The notes below the pieces were generated by a model. The model was not told the DNA's origin. It searched no databases and saw only the letters and a program-made list of their open reading frames with translations. This document shows, piece by piece, positions 7,560 through 14,331 of a stretch of 15,552 nt of DNA. How positions within the stretch are numbered: the stretch's first letter is position 1; the number at the start of each line of letters is the position of its first letter. The position numbers and the translations under genes were made by a program. Source of the DNA: Synergistaceae bacterium UBA4088 (lineage in GTDB: Bacteria; Synergistota; Synergistia; Synergistales; Thermovirgaceae); NCBI GenBank assembly GCA_002382605.1, contig DFYG01000107.1, forward strand, positions 1 through 15,552, given 5' to 3'.

Positions 7560-7599
7560 GGCAACGAATCAATTTCACTTAGATTCTTACGTGAGGCAA
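7560..7599 (-). repeat. Right inverted end of the insertion-sequence remnant
   Basis: Read on the minus strand from 7599, this end starts TTGCCTCA and reaches GATTCGTTGCC 29 bases later. It mirrors the left end with one extra base of spacing. It starts just after the transposase remnant's stop codon. Confidence 0.7.
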
Positions 7600-7849
7600 C
7601 AGGGGCTTCAGGGGCGGTATTGTGGCATGACTCGCAACTGTGTTTTAAACGACGGTTTTAAGGTTTTCCGGATCTCGATATTCAATCTGCAACTCTTCAG
7701 GTTATGGGCCACGAGTTCCCGGTCTTTCCGGATGCTTCTGAAAAGAGTTATTGTGATAAGCTAATCTGAAGATATAATTATTTTACACTTGCTATTTATT
7801 GCTGTCGTGTTTTCCCTCGGTTAACGTCAGATAATGTCAGGAATCGGCG
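7600..7849. other. About 250 bases without a recognisable gene
   Basis: The stretch between the insertion remnant and the next promoter is AT-richer than its surroundings, especially 7765-7805. The minus strand has about 50 codons without a stop before TGA near 7610 (containing SIRKDRELVAHNLK), but there is no ribosome site or clear start. It may be the remains of an older gene. I see no RNA gene or terminator in it. Confidence 0.4.
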
Positions 7850-7879
7850 CTGTCATTTGTCCACGGTATTACGTATAAT
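7850..7879 (+). promoter_or_regulatory. Promoter of the cstA operon
   Basis: CTGTCA (7850-7855) is followed 18 bases later by a perfect TATAAT (7874-7879). The predicted transcription start is about 7886, which falls on the first in-frame ATG of the downstream gene (7888). This argues that translation really starts at the GTG at 7903. Confidence 0.6.
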
Positions 7880-7902
7880 GTATTCGAATGGAAGGTGACG
7901 CA

Positions 7903-8442
7903 GTGGTGGATATTCTTGTCGATCCCAAGATGCTTGAGATATTCTGGAACGAATACGGTTTCCTCAATTGGTCGGACCTGGGGCTACAGGGTGTTTTCAG
8001 AAGAGTGACCTTCAGGAAGAGTTCTCTTATGGGTGAGGTTGCCCGTTACTTCTCCGATGACTACATCATCTGGGCTCCGGATTCCACTGTTACGGGCCGA
8101 CAGATAATTGAAGGGTGGAAGCCTGCGGAAGACGTGATGTCGCACAGAATTCTGCTTGTTGCTAGCGAGAGCGGAGATGAGCCTCTTCACAGGAGCTTTG
8201 GTTTTGGCTTCAGGGGGTGGGTCGAAGTTCTTGCCTACAGCCCGGGAGATCCGCTCCCGATTCGCAAATTTGCCGATCTGTCTACACTGGTCAACAACGC
8301 CGGAATTGTTTATGGGAAACTGCAGGAAGGTGTCAATCCCGTGAAGGAGAGGGTCATGGATTTTAAGAAAAGGGGGGTGGTCCCAGGGAAGTCTCGCAAA
8401 GCGGCTCCTTTTGATGTCTTCAAAAATCTTTTCCGGAGGTGA
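7903..8442 (+). CDS. Unrecognised protein coupled to cstA
   Basis: I do not recognise this family. I place the start at GTG 7903, seven bases after GAAGG in the strong site GAAGGTGA (7891-7898). The ATG at 7888 coincides with the predicted transcription start and has no ribosome site. The product has 179 residues, no cysteine, no signal peptide and no clear membrane segment. The middle part (HRSFGFGFRGWVEVLAYSP) looks like beta structure. The last 35 residues are strongly basic (KERVMDFKKRG ... KNLFRR) and could touch nucleic acid or the membrane face of a partner. Its stop codon lies in the GGAGGTGA ribosome site of cstA, so the two are probably translationally coupled. In E. coli the small protein YbdD follows cstA, but I see no similarity to it. 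A role in controlling or assisting CstA is only a guess from position. Confidence 0.75.
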   Translation: MVDILVDPKMLEIFWNEYGFLNWSDLGLQGVFRRVTFRKSSLMGEVARYFSDDYIIWAPDSTVTGRQIIEGWKPAEDVMSHRILLVASESGDEPLHRSFGFGFRGWVEVLAYSPGDPLPIRKFADLSTLVNNAGIVYGKLQEGVNPVKERVMDFKKRGVVPGKSRKAAPFDVFKNLFRR

Positions 8443-8448
8443 GCGGTT

Positions 8449-10053
8449 GTGCTTGCAATGCTGTTTCTTTTCGCGGTTGTCTTTTTTGTGGGAGCATATT
8501 TTACATACGGCAACTTCCAGGCCAGGCTCTACGGACTTAGCAACGACAACAAACCGCCGTCGGAGATATATTTCGACGGGGTCGACTTCGTACCTGCCCA
8601 TCCTTCAGTGCTACTTGGCCACCACTTTGCTTCCATAGCCGGTGCGGGCCCGATCGTAGGTCCGATAACCGCAGCGGCGCTCTTTGGCTGGCTGCCGACG
8701 TACATCTGGTGCCTTTTGGGTTCCGTCTTCTTCGGCGGCGTCCACGACATGGGCGCTCTGGTTGCTTCGATGCGCCACAAGGGGCTTTCGATAGGAGAGG
8801 TTGTCGACAAGTGGATAGGCCGCAAAGGCAAAATGCTTTTCCTGACATTTACCTGGCTGACCCTCGTCCTGATCGTTGCGGTCTTCCTTGAGTTGTCGGC
8901 AGCCACATTCGCCGCGGATCCTGTTGTGGCGTTCTCCGGCACGCTCTACATCTTTCTTGCCATAGCCTTTGGCGTCATGGTCTACAAGAAGGGAGTACCT
9001 CTGATCGTCTCCACTTTGATAATGGTCCCCATCGTCATCGGAGCCGTCTTCTATGGAAGCTCCGCTGAGTGGGTGCAGACATCCTTCAAGTTCGATGTCA
9101 ACACCTGGCGCCTTGTCCTGACCGTCTACATATTTCTCGCCTCCGTCCTCCCGGTCTGGCTCCTTCTCCAGCCGCGCGACTATCTCGCTTCCTTCATGCT
9201 CTATTTCTCGGTTCTCCTGGGCGCGATAGGAATGATCTTCGGATCCAAATTTACGACCGATTTTCCTGCCTTCACTAGTTTCCATGCTGGCGGTACCAAC
9301 TATCTCTGGCCGATGCTCTTCGTAATCGTGGCCTGCGGAGCCATCTCGGGATTCCATTCGTTGGTCGGTAGCGGAACGACCTCCAAACAGCTCAAGTCGG
9401 AGAAGGATACCCAGCTCATCGGCTACGGCTCGATGCTGATCGAGGGTCTCGTGGCCGTGATAGCGATCGGAACCGTCATGGTAGCGGGCGGCATAATGAA
9501 AGGCGGTCCCACTGTCACCTACGGACACGGGATCGGGCAGTTCGCAAGTCTTATCGGAATCGACCCGAAGGTCGGAACTTCCCTGGGTCTTCTGGCGCTC
9601 AACTGCTTCCTGCTGACGTCGCTCGATACCGCGACGAGGCTTGCAAGGTACCAGCTTCAGGAATTCACCAACATGAAGCTCAACAGGTACGTAGCAACAG
9701 CCATAGGCGTTGTCGGCGCGCTCTTCCTCCTCTACTACAAGACCGGCGGCAAATCTGCATGGGCCCTCATCTGGCCGGTATTCGGAGCTTCCAACCAGCT
9801 CGTAGCCGCGCTTGCCTTGCTTGCAGTTGCAGTTTGGATCAAGAATGGTCTCAAGAAGGACAACAAGTTCATGATGTACCCTTTCTATTTCATGATTGCA
9901 ACTACATTCGCCGCGCTGTTCTTCCTGATAAAGACAAACCTCGACAACTTCCTTCTTTCCGGTATCTCCGTACTGCTCTTGATCCTGGCAGTAATGCTAG
10001 TGCTGGAAGCGAAGAAAGCCCTTTCGGGCAACGGCCCCAAGCCGGAGGTTTAA
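8449..10053 (+). CDS. cstA: Carbon starvation protein CstA family transporter
   Basis: This is a polytopic inner-membrane transporter. Characterised relatives (E. coli CstA, BtsT) import pyruvate with protons and have also been linked to peptide uptake. The 534-residue protein opens with a membrane segment and carries the family block GHHFASIAGAGPIVGPI (about residues 61-77) followed by GGVHDMGALVASMRHKG. Many further hydrophobic segments run to the C-terminus, including SGFHSLVGSGTTSKQL. It is shorter than E. coli CstA (about 700 residues), like other anaerobe versions. The start is GTG 8449, with GGAGGTGA at 8435-8442. The codons are richer in C-ending choices (ATC, CTC, TAC) than in neighbouring genes, consistent with high expression. 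It is the second gene of a two-gene operon and is followed by a strong terminator. For an amino-acid-fermenting anaerobe, pyruvate or peptide uptake would be fitting, but the substrate cannot be read from sequence. Confidence 0.95.
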   Translation: MLAMLFLFAVVFFVGAYFTYGNFQARLYGLSNDNKPPSEIYFDGVDFVPAHPSVLLGHHFASIAGAGPIVGPITAAALFGWLPTYIWCLLGSVFFGGVHDMGALVASMRHKGLSIGEVVDKWIGRKGKMLFLTFTWLTLVLIVAVFLELSAATFAADPVVAFSGTLYIFLAIAFGVMVYKKGVPLIVSTLIMVPIVIGAVFYGSSAEWVQTSFKFDVNTWRLVLTVYIFLASVLPVWLLLQPRDYLASFMLYFSVLLGAIGMIFGSKFTTDFPAFTSFHAGGTNYLWPMLFVIVACGAISGFHSLVGSGTTSKQLKSEKDTQLIGYGSMLIEGLVAVIAIGTVMVAGGIMKGGPTVTYGHGIGQFASLIGIDPKVGTSLGLLALNCFLLTSLDTATRLARYQLQEFTNMKLNRYVATAIGVVGALFLLYYKTGGKSAWALIWPVFGASNQLVAALALLAVAVWIKNGLKKDNKFMMYPFYFMIATTFAALFFLIKTNLDNFLLSGISVLLLILAVMLVLEAKKALSGNGPKPEV

Positions 10054-10081
10054 TGGCGGGAAAGTCCATACCCTGATCGAC

Positions 10082-10117
10082 AAAAAGGAGAGGCGGCAAA
10101 AGCCGCCTCTCCTTTTT
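10082..10117. terminator. Bidirectional terminator between cstA and the zinc-ribbon gene
   Basis: A perfect 16-base stem (10082-10097 with 10102-10117) surrounds an AAAA loop. The GC-rich part GGAGAGGCGGC is flanked by five A on the left and five T on the right, so it works as a rho-independent terminator for cstA and for the convergent small gene ending at 10159. Confidence 0.92.
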
Positions 10118-10158
10118 CTGCTCTCCCGGATCCTTTACGGAAAACCTGTAAGACCGGC

Positions 10159-10332
10159 CTAGTCCCCACGCTTGGGGACGCTGAAACTCTTGCTGCCCCA
10201 TGATTTCCCTTTAACTGGATTGCCCTCGATAAGCTGGACGAAACGGTTGAAGCACTTCGGACACTTGAGTGCCGGTGATTTTTCCTCCACTTCAAACTCG
10301 TGGTTGCAGTGGAGACATCTGTATTTTCTCAT
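10159..10332 (-). CDS. Small zinc-ribbon protein (57 residues)
   Basis: This short gene has an ATG at 10332, a strong GGGAGGTG ribosome site at about 10348-10341 and a TAG at 10161-10159. The product begins MRKYRCLHCNHEFEVEE and continues LKCPKCFNRF, so two CxxC pairs (Cys6/Cys9 and Cys24/Cys27) form a zinc- or iron-binding ribbon. The first half resembles the FmdB-type zinc ribbon (YxCxxCGHEFE ... CPxCG) and, more loosely, rubredoxin. The rest is a basic tail with serines and glycines. It converges on cstA and shares its terminator. Function is unknown. A role as a small regulatory or assembly factor is possible, but nothing in the sequence shows it. A small GTCCCC/GGGGAC hairpin lies in its last codons. 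Confidence 0.82.
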   Translation of the reverse strand: MRKYRCLHCNHEFEVEEKSPALKCPKCFNRFVQLIEGNPVKGKSWGSKSFSVPKRGD

Positions 10333-10386
10333 TACCCAACACCTCCCTGCGTCATCGTGAACTTTGGCGAGTTACCTGACAGTAGC

Positions 10387-10416
10387 ATTATAACGGGGAC
10401 GAGGGGAAAGTGGAAG
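10387..10416 (-). promoter_or_regulatory. Probable promoter of the zinc-ribbon gene
   Basis: A perfect TATAAT on the minus strand (10392-10387) would start transcription near 10380, giving a leader of about 48 bases before the ATG. The -35 region is poor (CTTCCA or TTCCAC near 10416-10410). I see no terminator between the ArsG-like gene and this gene, so read-through is also possible. Confidence 0.45.
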
Positions 10417-10473
10417 ACGTTCTTCAAGAGCCGATCGGTTTTCCGGTTTGCGACTCACGATCAACAGTAAACG

Positions 10474-11154
10474 TCATATCAATCCGAACGTCGACGTGAG
10501 CGAGAAGTAGATCCCGGTAAGAACAATTATCACACCTGAAGAGATCTGGATGAACTTCTGTATCGTGTAGACGGCTCCCAAGCTTCTTGAGACGGTCATG
10601 GCTCCGTAAGAAAAGACGAGAGAAAGCACTGCAACAGGAAGAGCACTTCCCAGACCGAAAAGTGCGGGAAAAAGCACTTTGGAGCCGGAATCCGCGGCAA
10701 GCGGGACAAGCCCTCCGAAGAAGAGAGCGGCCGAGACCGGACACAGTGCCATCGCAAAAAGGATCCCCATGAAAAAGGAGCCTGACAGCCCGCGGAATAT
10801 CCTTTTGGAAGCCAGACGCTGCGCAGCACCCCTGTTACTGCCGATTTCCAGAAGATCGAGGACGAAAACCCCGACAATTATCAGGATAGGTCCGACGATC
10901 CTGTTCATGTGGCGCTGCATGATAATGGAGGTCTCAGGGATCGCAAGAAGGCCTGAGATAACCAGGCTGCCCAAAAGCGCGAAGGCCAGCATCCTTCCTG
11001 CCGAGTACAACCCCCCTGCTATCAGAACCCTTCGGGAAGAAGGTCCGTCCTTCTGGATGAATGAGAACGCAGCCAGGTTAGCTGCCAGAGGGCAAGGGCT
11101 TACGGATGCAAGCACTCCCAGCCATAGAGCCGTAAAAACGGCAACAGGAGTCAT
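10474..11154 (-). CDS. CcdA/ArsG-family membrane thiol-redox or efflux protein
   Basis: This 226-residue polytopic protein of the CcdA/DsbD transmembrane family has about six segments. It contains the paired family cysteines: Cys21 in SPCPLAANLAAF near the start and Cys138 in ALCPVSAALFFGG. In CcdA these form a disulfide that carries electrons from cytoplasmic thioredoxin outward. The pattern SPCPLA-xN-AA-SFI with an LCPVSAALFFG second motif is, as I recall, that of the ArsG branch, named for aromatic arsenical efflux in a Shewanella arsEFG system. Its ATG overlaps the stop of the upstream thioredoxin-fold gene by four bases (ATGA), so the two are coupled and probably work together. No ArsE is present here, so an arsenic role is unproven. 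General extracytoplasmic thiol reduction is an equal possibility, and copper-related redox is suggested by the divergent copA. Confidence 0.85.
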   Translation of the reverse strand: MTPVAVFTALWLGVLASVSPCPLAANLAAFSFIQKDGPSSRRVLIAGGLYSAGRMLAFALLGSLVISGLLAIPETSIIMQRHMNRIVGPILIIVGVFVLDLLEIGSNRGAAQRLASKRIFRGLSGSFFMGILFAMALCPVSAALFFGGLVPLAADSGSKVLFPALFGLGSALPVAVLSLVFSYGAMTVSRSLGAVYTIQKFIQISSGVIIVLTGIYFSLTSTFGLI

Positions 11155-11636
11155 TGCCTTTCTTCCCCCCGATAAAAGGAATCGATCTCCCTGAGCATAT
11201 ACTCCCTGAATCCCGGTTCGTTACCCGCCAGGTCCCACACGCTCTCCAGGTTCTTCCAGCGTACGATCTTCCCGTCGATCTCCTGGGCAAGGACAACTGA
11301 CGTCGAGTAAAGACCAAGGTCCAGAATATATCTCTCGTTGCCCGGGTCTTCAACGTTGATGTCCCTCATAGTGAAGTGTTTGAGAGGATCCGCGGGGGTT
11401 GCCATCATTGCGGCTGTCATCTCCCGGATCTGATCGCAGACGGGGCAGGGCGCGTTCCCTTCGAAAAAGTAGACAACGTAGCTCCCCTGATCCGCCGAAT
11501 AGTCAGGATCGGATGCAACCACTGACGGGGATCTCCCCTGGAGAGACAAATCATGATATATATCCGATCCGGCCTTTGCAAGGCCTAAAATAGCAAAGGC
11601 AACAAGAGCGTATGCGAATGTGCGCCTTAAATTCAT
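11151..11636 (-). CDS. ArsF-like thioredoxin-fold protein with CPVC motif
   Basis: This 161-residue protein starts at ATG 11636, with AGGAGG five bases upstream. A longer frame beginning at 11699 was rejected because it runs through the promoter and lacks a ribosome site. An N-terminal hydrophobic segment (about 6-20) is a signal peptide or anchor. The mature part shows a thioredoxin-like strand and active site, VVYFFEGNAPCPVCDQI, with redox Cys64 and Cys67. It is followed by VNVEDPGN-type sequence and the block YSTSVVLAQEIDGKIVRWKNL, which I associate with the ArsF family annotated as a nitroreductase-system subunit. It probably receives electrons from the overlapping CcdA/ArsG-like membrane protein and reduces an extracytoplasmic substrate. 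That is inferred from family and pairing, and the substrate is unknown. Confidence 0.82.
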   Translation of the reverse strand: MNLRRTFAYALVAFAILGLAKAGSDIYHDLSLQGRSPSVVASDPDYSADQGSYVVYFFEGNAPCPVCDQIREMTAAMMATPADPLKHFTMRDINVEDPGNERYILDLGLYSTSVVLAQEIDGKIVRWKNLESVWDLAGNEPGFREYMLREIDSFYRGEERQ

Positions 11637-11678
11637 GCAGTCCTCCTGTTTTCGAAAATCTTTGCAATCACTTTGTCT

Positions 11679-11715
11679 TTGTGGTAAATATACCATCAAG
11701 GGTATAAACGCTCAA
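11679..11715. promoter_or_regulatory. Face-to-face divergent promoters of copA and the ArsF/ArsG-like operon
   Basis: Leftward, TTGAGC (11715-11710) and TATATT (11692-11687) are 17 bases apart, a good sigma-70 promoter starting near 11680. Rightward, a weaker TTGTGG (11679-11684) and TATAAA (11703-11708) are 18 bases apart, starting near 11715. The two overlap almost completely, so polymerase could occupy only one at a time. Confidence 0.55.
11689..11706. promoter_or_regulatory. Palindromic operator candidate shared by both divergent operons
   Basis: TATACC-ATCAAG-GGTATA is a perfect inverted repeat with 6-base arms and a 6-base centre. It lies between the -35 and -10 of the leftward promoter and overlaps both -10 elements. 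TACC...GGTA half-sites resemble CsoR-type copper repressor operators, but no repressor gene is in this window, so the regulator is inferred. Confidence 0.55.
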
Positions 11716-11746
11716 TATGCTTTTTGCATAGGAGGTTTTCAAAATT

Positions 11747-13927
11747 ATGCAAAATGAGAACGATAAGAAGGAAACAACGAAGACGACGGTCCGGATAACA
11801 GGAATGACATGTGCCGCGTGTTCCAACGCCGTCGAAAGAGCCATAAGGAAGGTGGAAGGAGTAGATTTTGCGGCGGTGAATCTTGCCACGGAAACTGCCT
11901 TCGTTGTCCACTCAAGCGGTGTTACTTTCGATGATCTCGGAAAGGCCGTGGAAAGTGTCGGCTACGGCGTATCCAGGGAGATACCCGAAGAACTCGACAG
12001 GAAGAGATATCTGGATTCAAGGAAAAATCTCCTCCTGGCTTTGGCTGTAACGACACCTCTGGCCGTGCTGATGGTTTTTCACATGCTGGGTATTCACATG
12101 CCGTGGTTCCCGTTGCTGGAGCTTGTCGCGGCCGGTTATGTAATTTTCTACGTGGGAAGAGGGAGTATCAAGGGGGCATGGATCGCCGTCACTCACCTTC
12201 ACACGAACATGGATACACTGATATCCATTGGTTCCGTGGCGGCCTGGATAACTACTTTACTCAATGTTTCCGGCATCCCCATCGCCTCGTTCGGCAGCAT
12301 CGGGGCTATGATAGTGGCTCTTCATGTCTCGGGTCGCTTTATCGAATCCTCACTTCGAGACAAGGCAGCCAAAGAGATAAAGAATCTGCTGAAACTCCGT
12401 GCGACCGAGGCAAGAATTGTTGTTGACGGAAAAGAGCTGATGGTTCCTATTGAAGCCGTAACAAAGGGAATGACAGTCAAGGTGCGGCCGGGTGAAAGGA
12501 TCCCTGTCGACGGGGATGTCATTTCCGGCCGGTCTTCCGTAGACGAATCCATGATAACGGGGGAATCGATGCCCGTCATCAAGGAAAATGGAGCCCTGCT
12601 GACAGGGGGAGCCCTTAACATTACAGGAGAACTTCTGGTCTCCGTTACCAAAACCGGGGAGGACACGTTCCTGTCCCAAATGGTTTCGCTTGTCCAGGAG
12701 GCGCAGGGTTCAAAGATACCAATACAGGCACTGGCTGACGGCGTAACCAGAGTTTTCGTGCCGATTGTGACGCTCCTGGCCGCTATCGCGGGCGGGACCT
12801 GGTTTGTCCTCTTTCCCGCCCTGTATCCACGCCTCGAGGCTATCCGCCATTATCTGCCATGGGTGCTGGAAACCGACAGCGCGGTTTCTTTCGGTGTCTT
12901 CGTATTCGTGGCGACAATAGTGATAGCGTGCCCTTGTGCCCTTGGTCTGGCAACACCGATGGCGCTGGTGGCGGGAACAGGCATGGCCTCGAAGCGTGGA
13001 TTGCTTATCAGGAACGCTGAAGCGATACAGACCACCAAGGATATTGAAGTTGTACTGATGGACAAGACCGGGACCCTTACCGCCGGAGATCCTTCTGTGG
13101 TCTTTCACAACCTTTCCTCTTCCGACCTGGCCGCCGCCGCCGCTATCGAGAGGCGTTCCGGCCACCCTCTGGCCAAGGCGATCGGGAGCGCGGTCGAAGG
13201 CGATCTCCCCGATCCTGACCCGGAAAGCATAGAGGAGATCGCGGGAAAGGGAGTCAGGGGTATGGTCGGAGGGAAACTTTTTGAGATCGGCAAACCACGC
13301 TCCTTTGAAGATTACACGGCCTGGCTGGGCGGCGGCAAAACCGTCGTTGAAGTTGTCAGGGATGGAGAAGTTGCCGGGTTTTTCGCAGTGGAGGATCCGA
13401 TCCGGGAAGATTCCGCGTCAGCGGTCGAAGAAATGAAAAGGATCGGGATCACCCCGGTGATGATAACGGGAGACAACGAGACCACCGCAAGGGCAGTTGC
13501 GGAAAGAGTAGGAATTACAGAGATCCATGCGGGGGTCCGCCCCGAAGAAAAGCTGGAGATCGTGAGGCAGTACCAGGCAAGCGGAAAGAAGATCCTTATG
13601 ATCGGAGACGGGATCAACGATGCCGCTGCGCTGAAGGGAGCTGATATCGGCATGGCCATCGGCTCGGGAATGGACCTCGCGATAGACAGTGCTGACATTG
13701 TCGTGATGAGCGGAGGTGTATCCAGGGCCCTTGAATGCATTAAAATATCAGGAAAGACCTTCAGGATAATTACCCAGAATCTTTTCTGGGCTTTTCTCTA
13801 CAACATTGTTGCCATACCGGTCGCTATGGCCGGGTTGCTGCACCCCGCCATAGCAGAGATCGCGATGGCCATGAGCTCCATCTCCGTGGTTTTGAACTCA
13901 CTCAGGATAAAAAAGGAGGGGTCGTGA
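11747..13927 (+). CDS. copA: Cu+-exporting P-type ATPase
   Basis: This is an inner-membrane P1B-1 ATPase that pumps Cu+ (and Ag+) out of the cytoplasm. The 726-residue protein has a single N-terminal HMA domain with GMTCAACS (Cys22, Cys25), an actuator TGES at 271-274 and the membrane metal site CPC at 395-397. The phosphorylation motif DKTGT begins at Asp439, SGHPLA with the P1B His-Pro is at 471-476, and GDGINDAA is at 620-627. The last two membrane segments carry the Cu+-type signatures NLFWAFLYN (678-686) and MSSISVVLNSLR, which favours copper over zinc or cadmium. The ATG at 11747 follows AGGAGG at 11730-11735 with a rather long 11-base spacer. A small chaperone gene follows without a gap. 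Expression is probably controlled through the upstream palindrome. Confidence 0.96.
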   Translation: MQNENDKKETTKTTVRITGMTCAACSNAVERAIRKVEGVDFAAVNLATETAFVVHSSGVTFDDLGKAVESVGYGVSREIPEELDRKRYLDSRKNLLLALAVTTPLAVLMVFHMLGIHMPWFPLLELVAAGYVIFYVGRGSIKGAWIAVTHLHTNMDTLISIGSVAAWITTLLNVSGIPIASFGSIGAMIVALHVSGRFIESSLRDKAAKEIKNLLKLRATEARIVVDGKELMVPIEAVTKGMTVKVRPGERIPVDGDVISGRSSVDESMITGESMPVIKENGALLTGGALNITGELLVSVTKTGEDTFLSQMVSLVQEAQGSKIPIQALADGVTRVFVPIVTLLAAIAGGTWFVLFPALYPRLEAIRHYLPWVLETDSAVSFGVFVFVATIVIACPCALGLATPMALVAGTGMASKRGLLIRNAEAIQTTKDIEVVLMDKTGTLTAGDPSVVFHNLSSSDLAAAAAIERRSGHPLAKAIGSAVEGDLPDPDPESIEEIAGKGVRGMVGGKLFEIGKPRSFEDYTAWLGGGKTVVEVVRDGEVAGFFAVEDPIREDSASAVEEMKRIGITPVMITGDNETTARAVAERVGITEIHAGVRPEEKLEIVRQYQASGKKILMIGDGINDAAALKGADIGMAIGSGMDLAIDSADIVVMSGGVSRALECIKISGKTFRIITQNLFWAFLYNIVAIPVAMAGLLHPAIAEIAMAMSSISVVLNSLRIKKEGS

Positions 13928-14128
13928 ATGAAAGCGAAGTATTCATTTCATGTTCCGGATATGTCCTGCGAGCATTGTGTCAAAAGGATATCAGGGATAC
14001 TCGATTCGATGGGTGTTGAGGGTTTCGATGTTTCACTTGATGGAAAACTCATCTTCGTGGATTCACCGCTGCCTGAGGCGGTTTTGAAAGCACTGGAGGA
14101 AGCCGGTTATCCGGTTTCAGATAAATAG
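13928..14128 (+). CDS. Small heavy-metal-associated (HMA) protein, CopZ-like copper chaperone
   Basis: The 66-residue protein is a single HMA domain (betaalphabeta-betaalphabeta) with the metal site DMSCEHCVKR (Cys14, Cys17). Single-domain HMA proteins next to Cu+ ATPases deliver copper to them. The ATG directly follows the copA stop, with AAAAGGAGGGG in the copA end as ribosome site, so both come from one transcript. The core is acidic (PEAVLKALEEAG), unlike the more basic ATPase HMA domain, which would allow electrostatic docking. That is an inference. No sign of damage is seen. Confidence 0.88.
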   Translation: MKAKYSFHVPDMSCEHCVKRISGILDSMGVEGFDVSLDGKLIFVDSPLPEAVLKALEEAGYPVSDK

Positions 14129-14183
14129 TCACGCAGCCTGGCCAGCCGTCCGGTTTTACGGGTTTCCGGGTCTGCTTTTCCTT

Positions 14184-14210
14184 TCAACGCCTGCCGTTGA
14201 GGCTCTTTTG
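14184..14210 (+). terminator. Weak terminator candidate after the copA operon
   Basis: TCAACG (14184-14189) pairs with CGTTGA (14195-14200) around CCTGC, followed by GGCTCTTTT. The stem is only six base pairs and the T-run is short, so termination here is possible but not certain. Confidence 0.3.
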
Positions 14211-14233
14211 CACTTGCCTTTGACTCAGGATCC

Positions 14234-14262
14234 TTGAGAATCCCGGGCTATTGTGTTAGTCT
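14234..14262 (+). promoter_or_regulatory. Possible promoter of the 2-oxoacid oxidoreductase gene
   Basis: TTGAGA (14234-14239) is 17 bases before TAGTCT (14257-14262), which is preceded by TG at the extended -10 position (14254-14255). The predicted start near 14269 leaves a leader of about 60 bases. The -10 is a weak match. Confidence 0.4.
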
Positions 14263-14331
14263 GAAATGGTTCTTTAAATCAACGGTTATTGAAAAGGGTG
14301 CCTCTGTATTTTGTCAGAAGGAGGAGTTGCG

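Larger units (their letters stand above)
7138..7599. mobile_element. Internally deleted insertion-sequence remnant (MITE-like), 462 bp
   Basis: The left end begins TTGCCTCA and the right end, read on the minus strand, begins with the same TTGCCTCA at 7599-7592. At both ends a second copy follows after 34 or 35 bases, joined by an identical 11-base block GATTCGTTGCC (7166-7176 on plus, 7570-7560 on minus). The left pair is especially clear: 7138-7166 and 7172-7201 share TTGCCTCA, an A-rich stretch and TAGCCGAAA. Doubled terminal and subterminal repeats like these are typical transposase-binding sites. Between the ends only the C-terminal part of a transposase remains, so the element lost most of its centre and could move only with help from a full copy. 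I see no clean target-site duplication. CAAGGGCT near 7126 and CAGGGGCT after 7599 match imperfectly. Confidence 0.72.

Noticed and set aside
8611..9528. A 305-codon open frame on the minus strand within cstA
   Set aside because: It is composed of charged, low-complexity residues caused by the codon bias of cstA on the other strand, with no motif or ribosome site.
10162..10179. GTCCCC/GGGGAC hairpin as a terminator
   Set aside because: It lies in the last codons of the small zinc-ribbon gene and no T-run follows on either strand. The stem at 10082-10117 is the real terminator.
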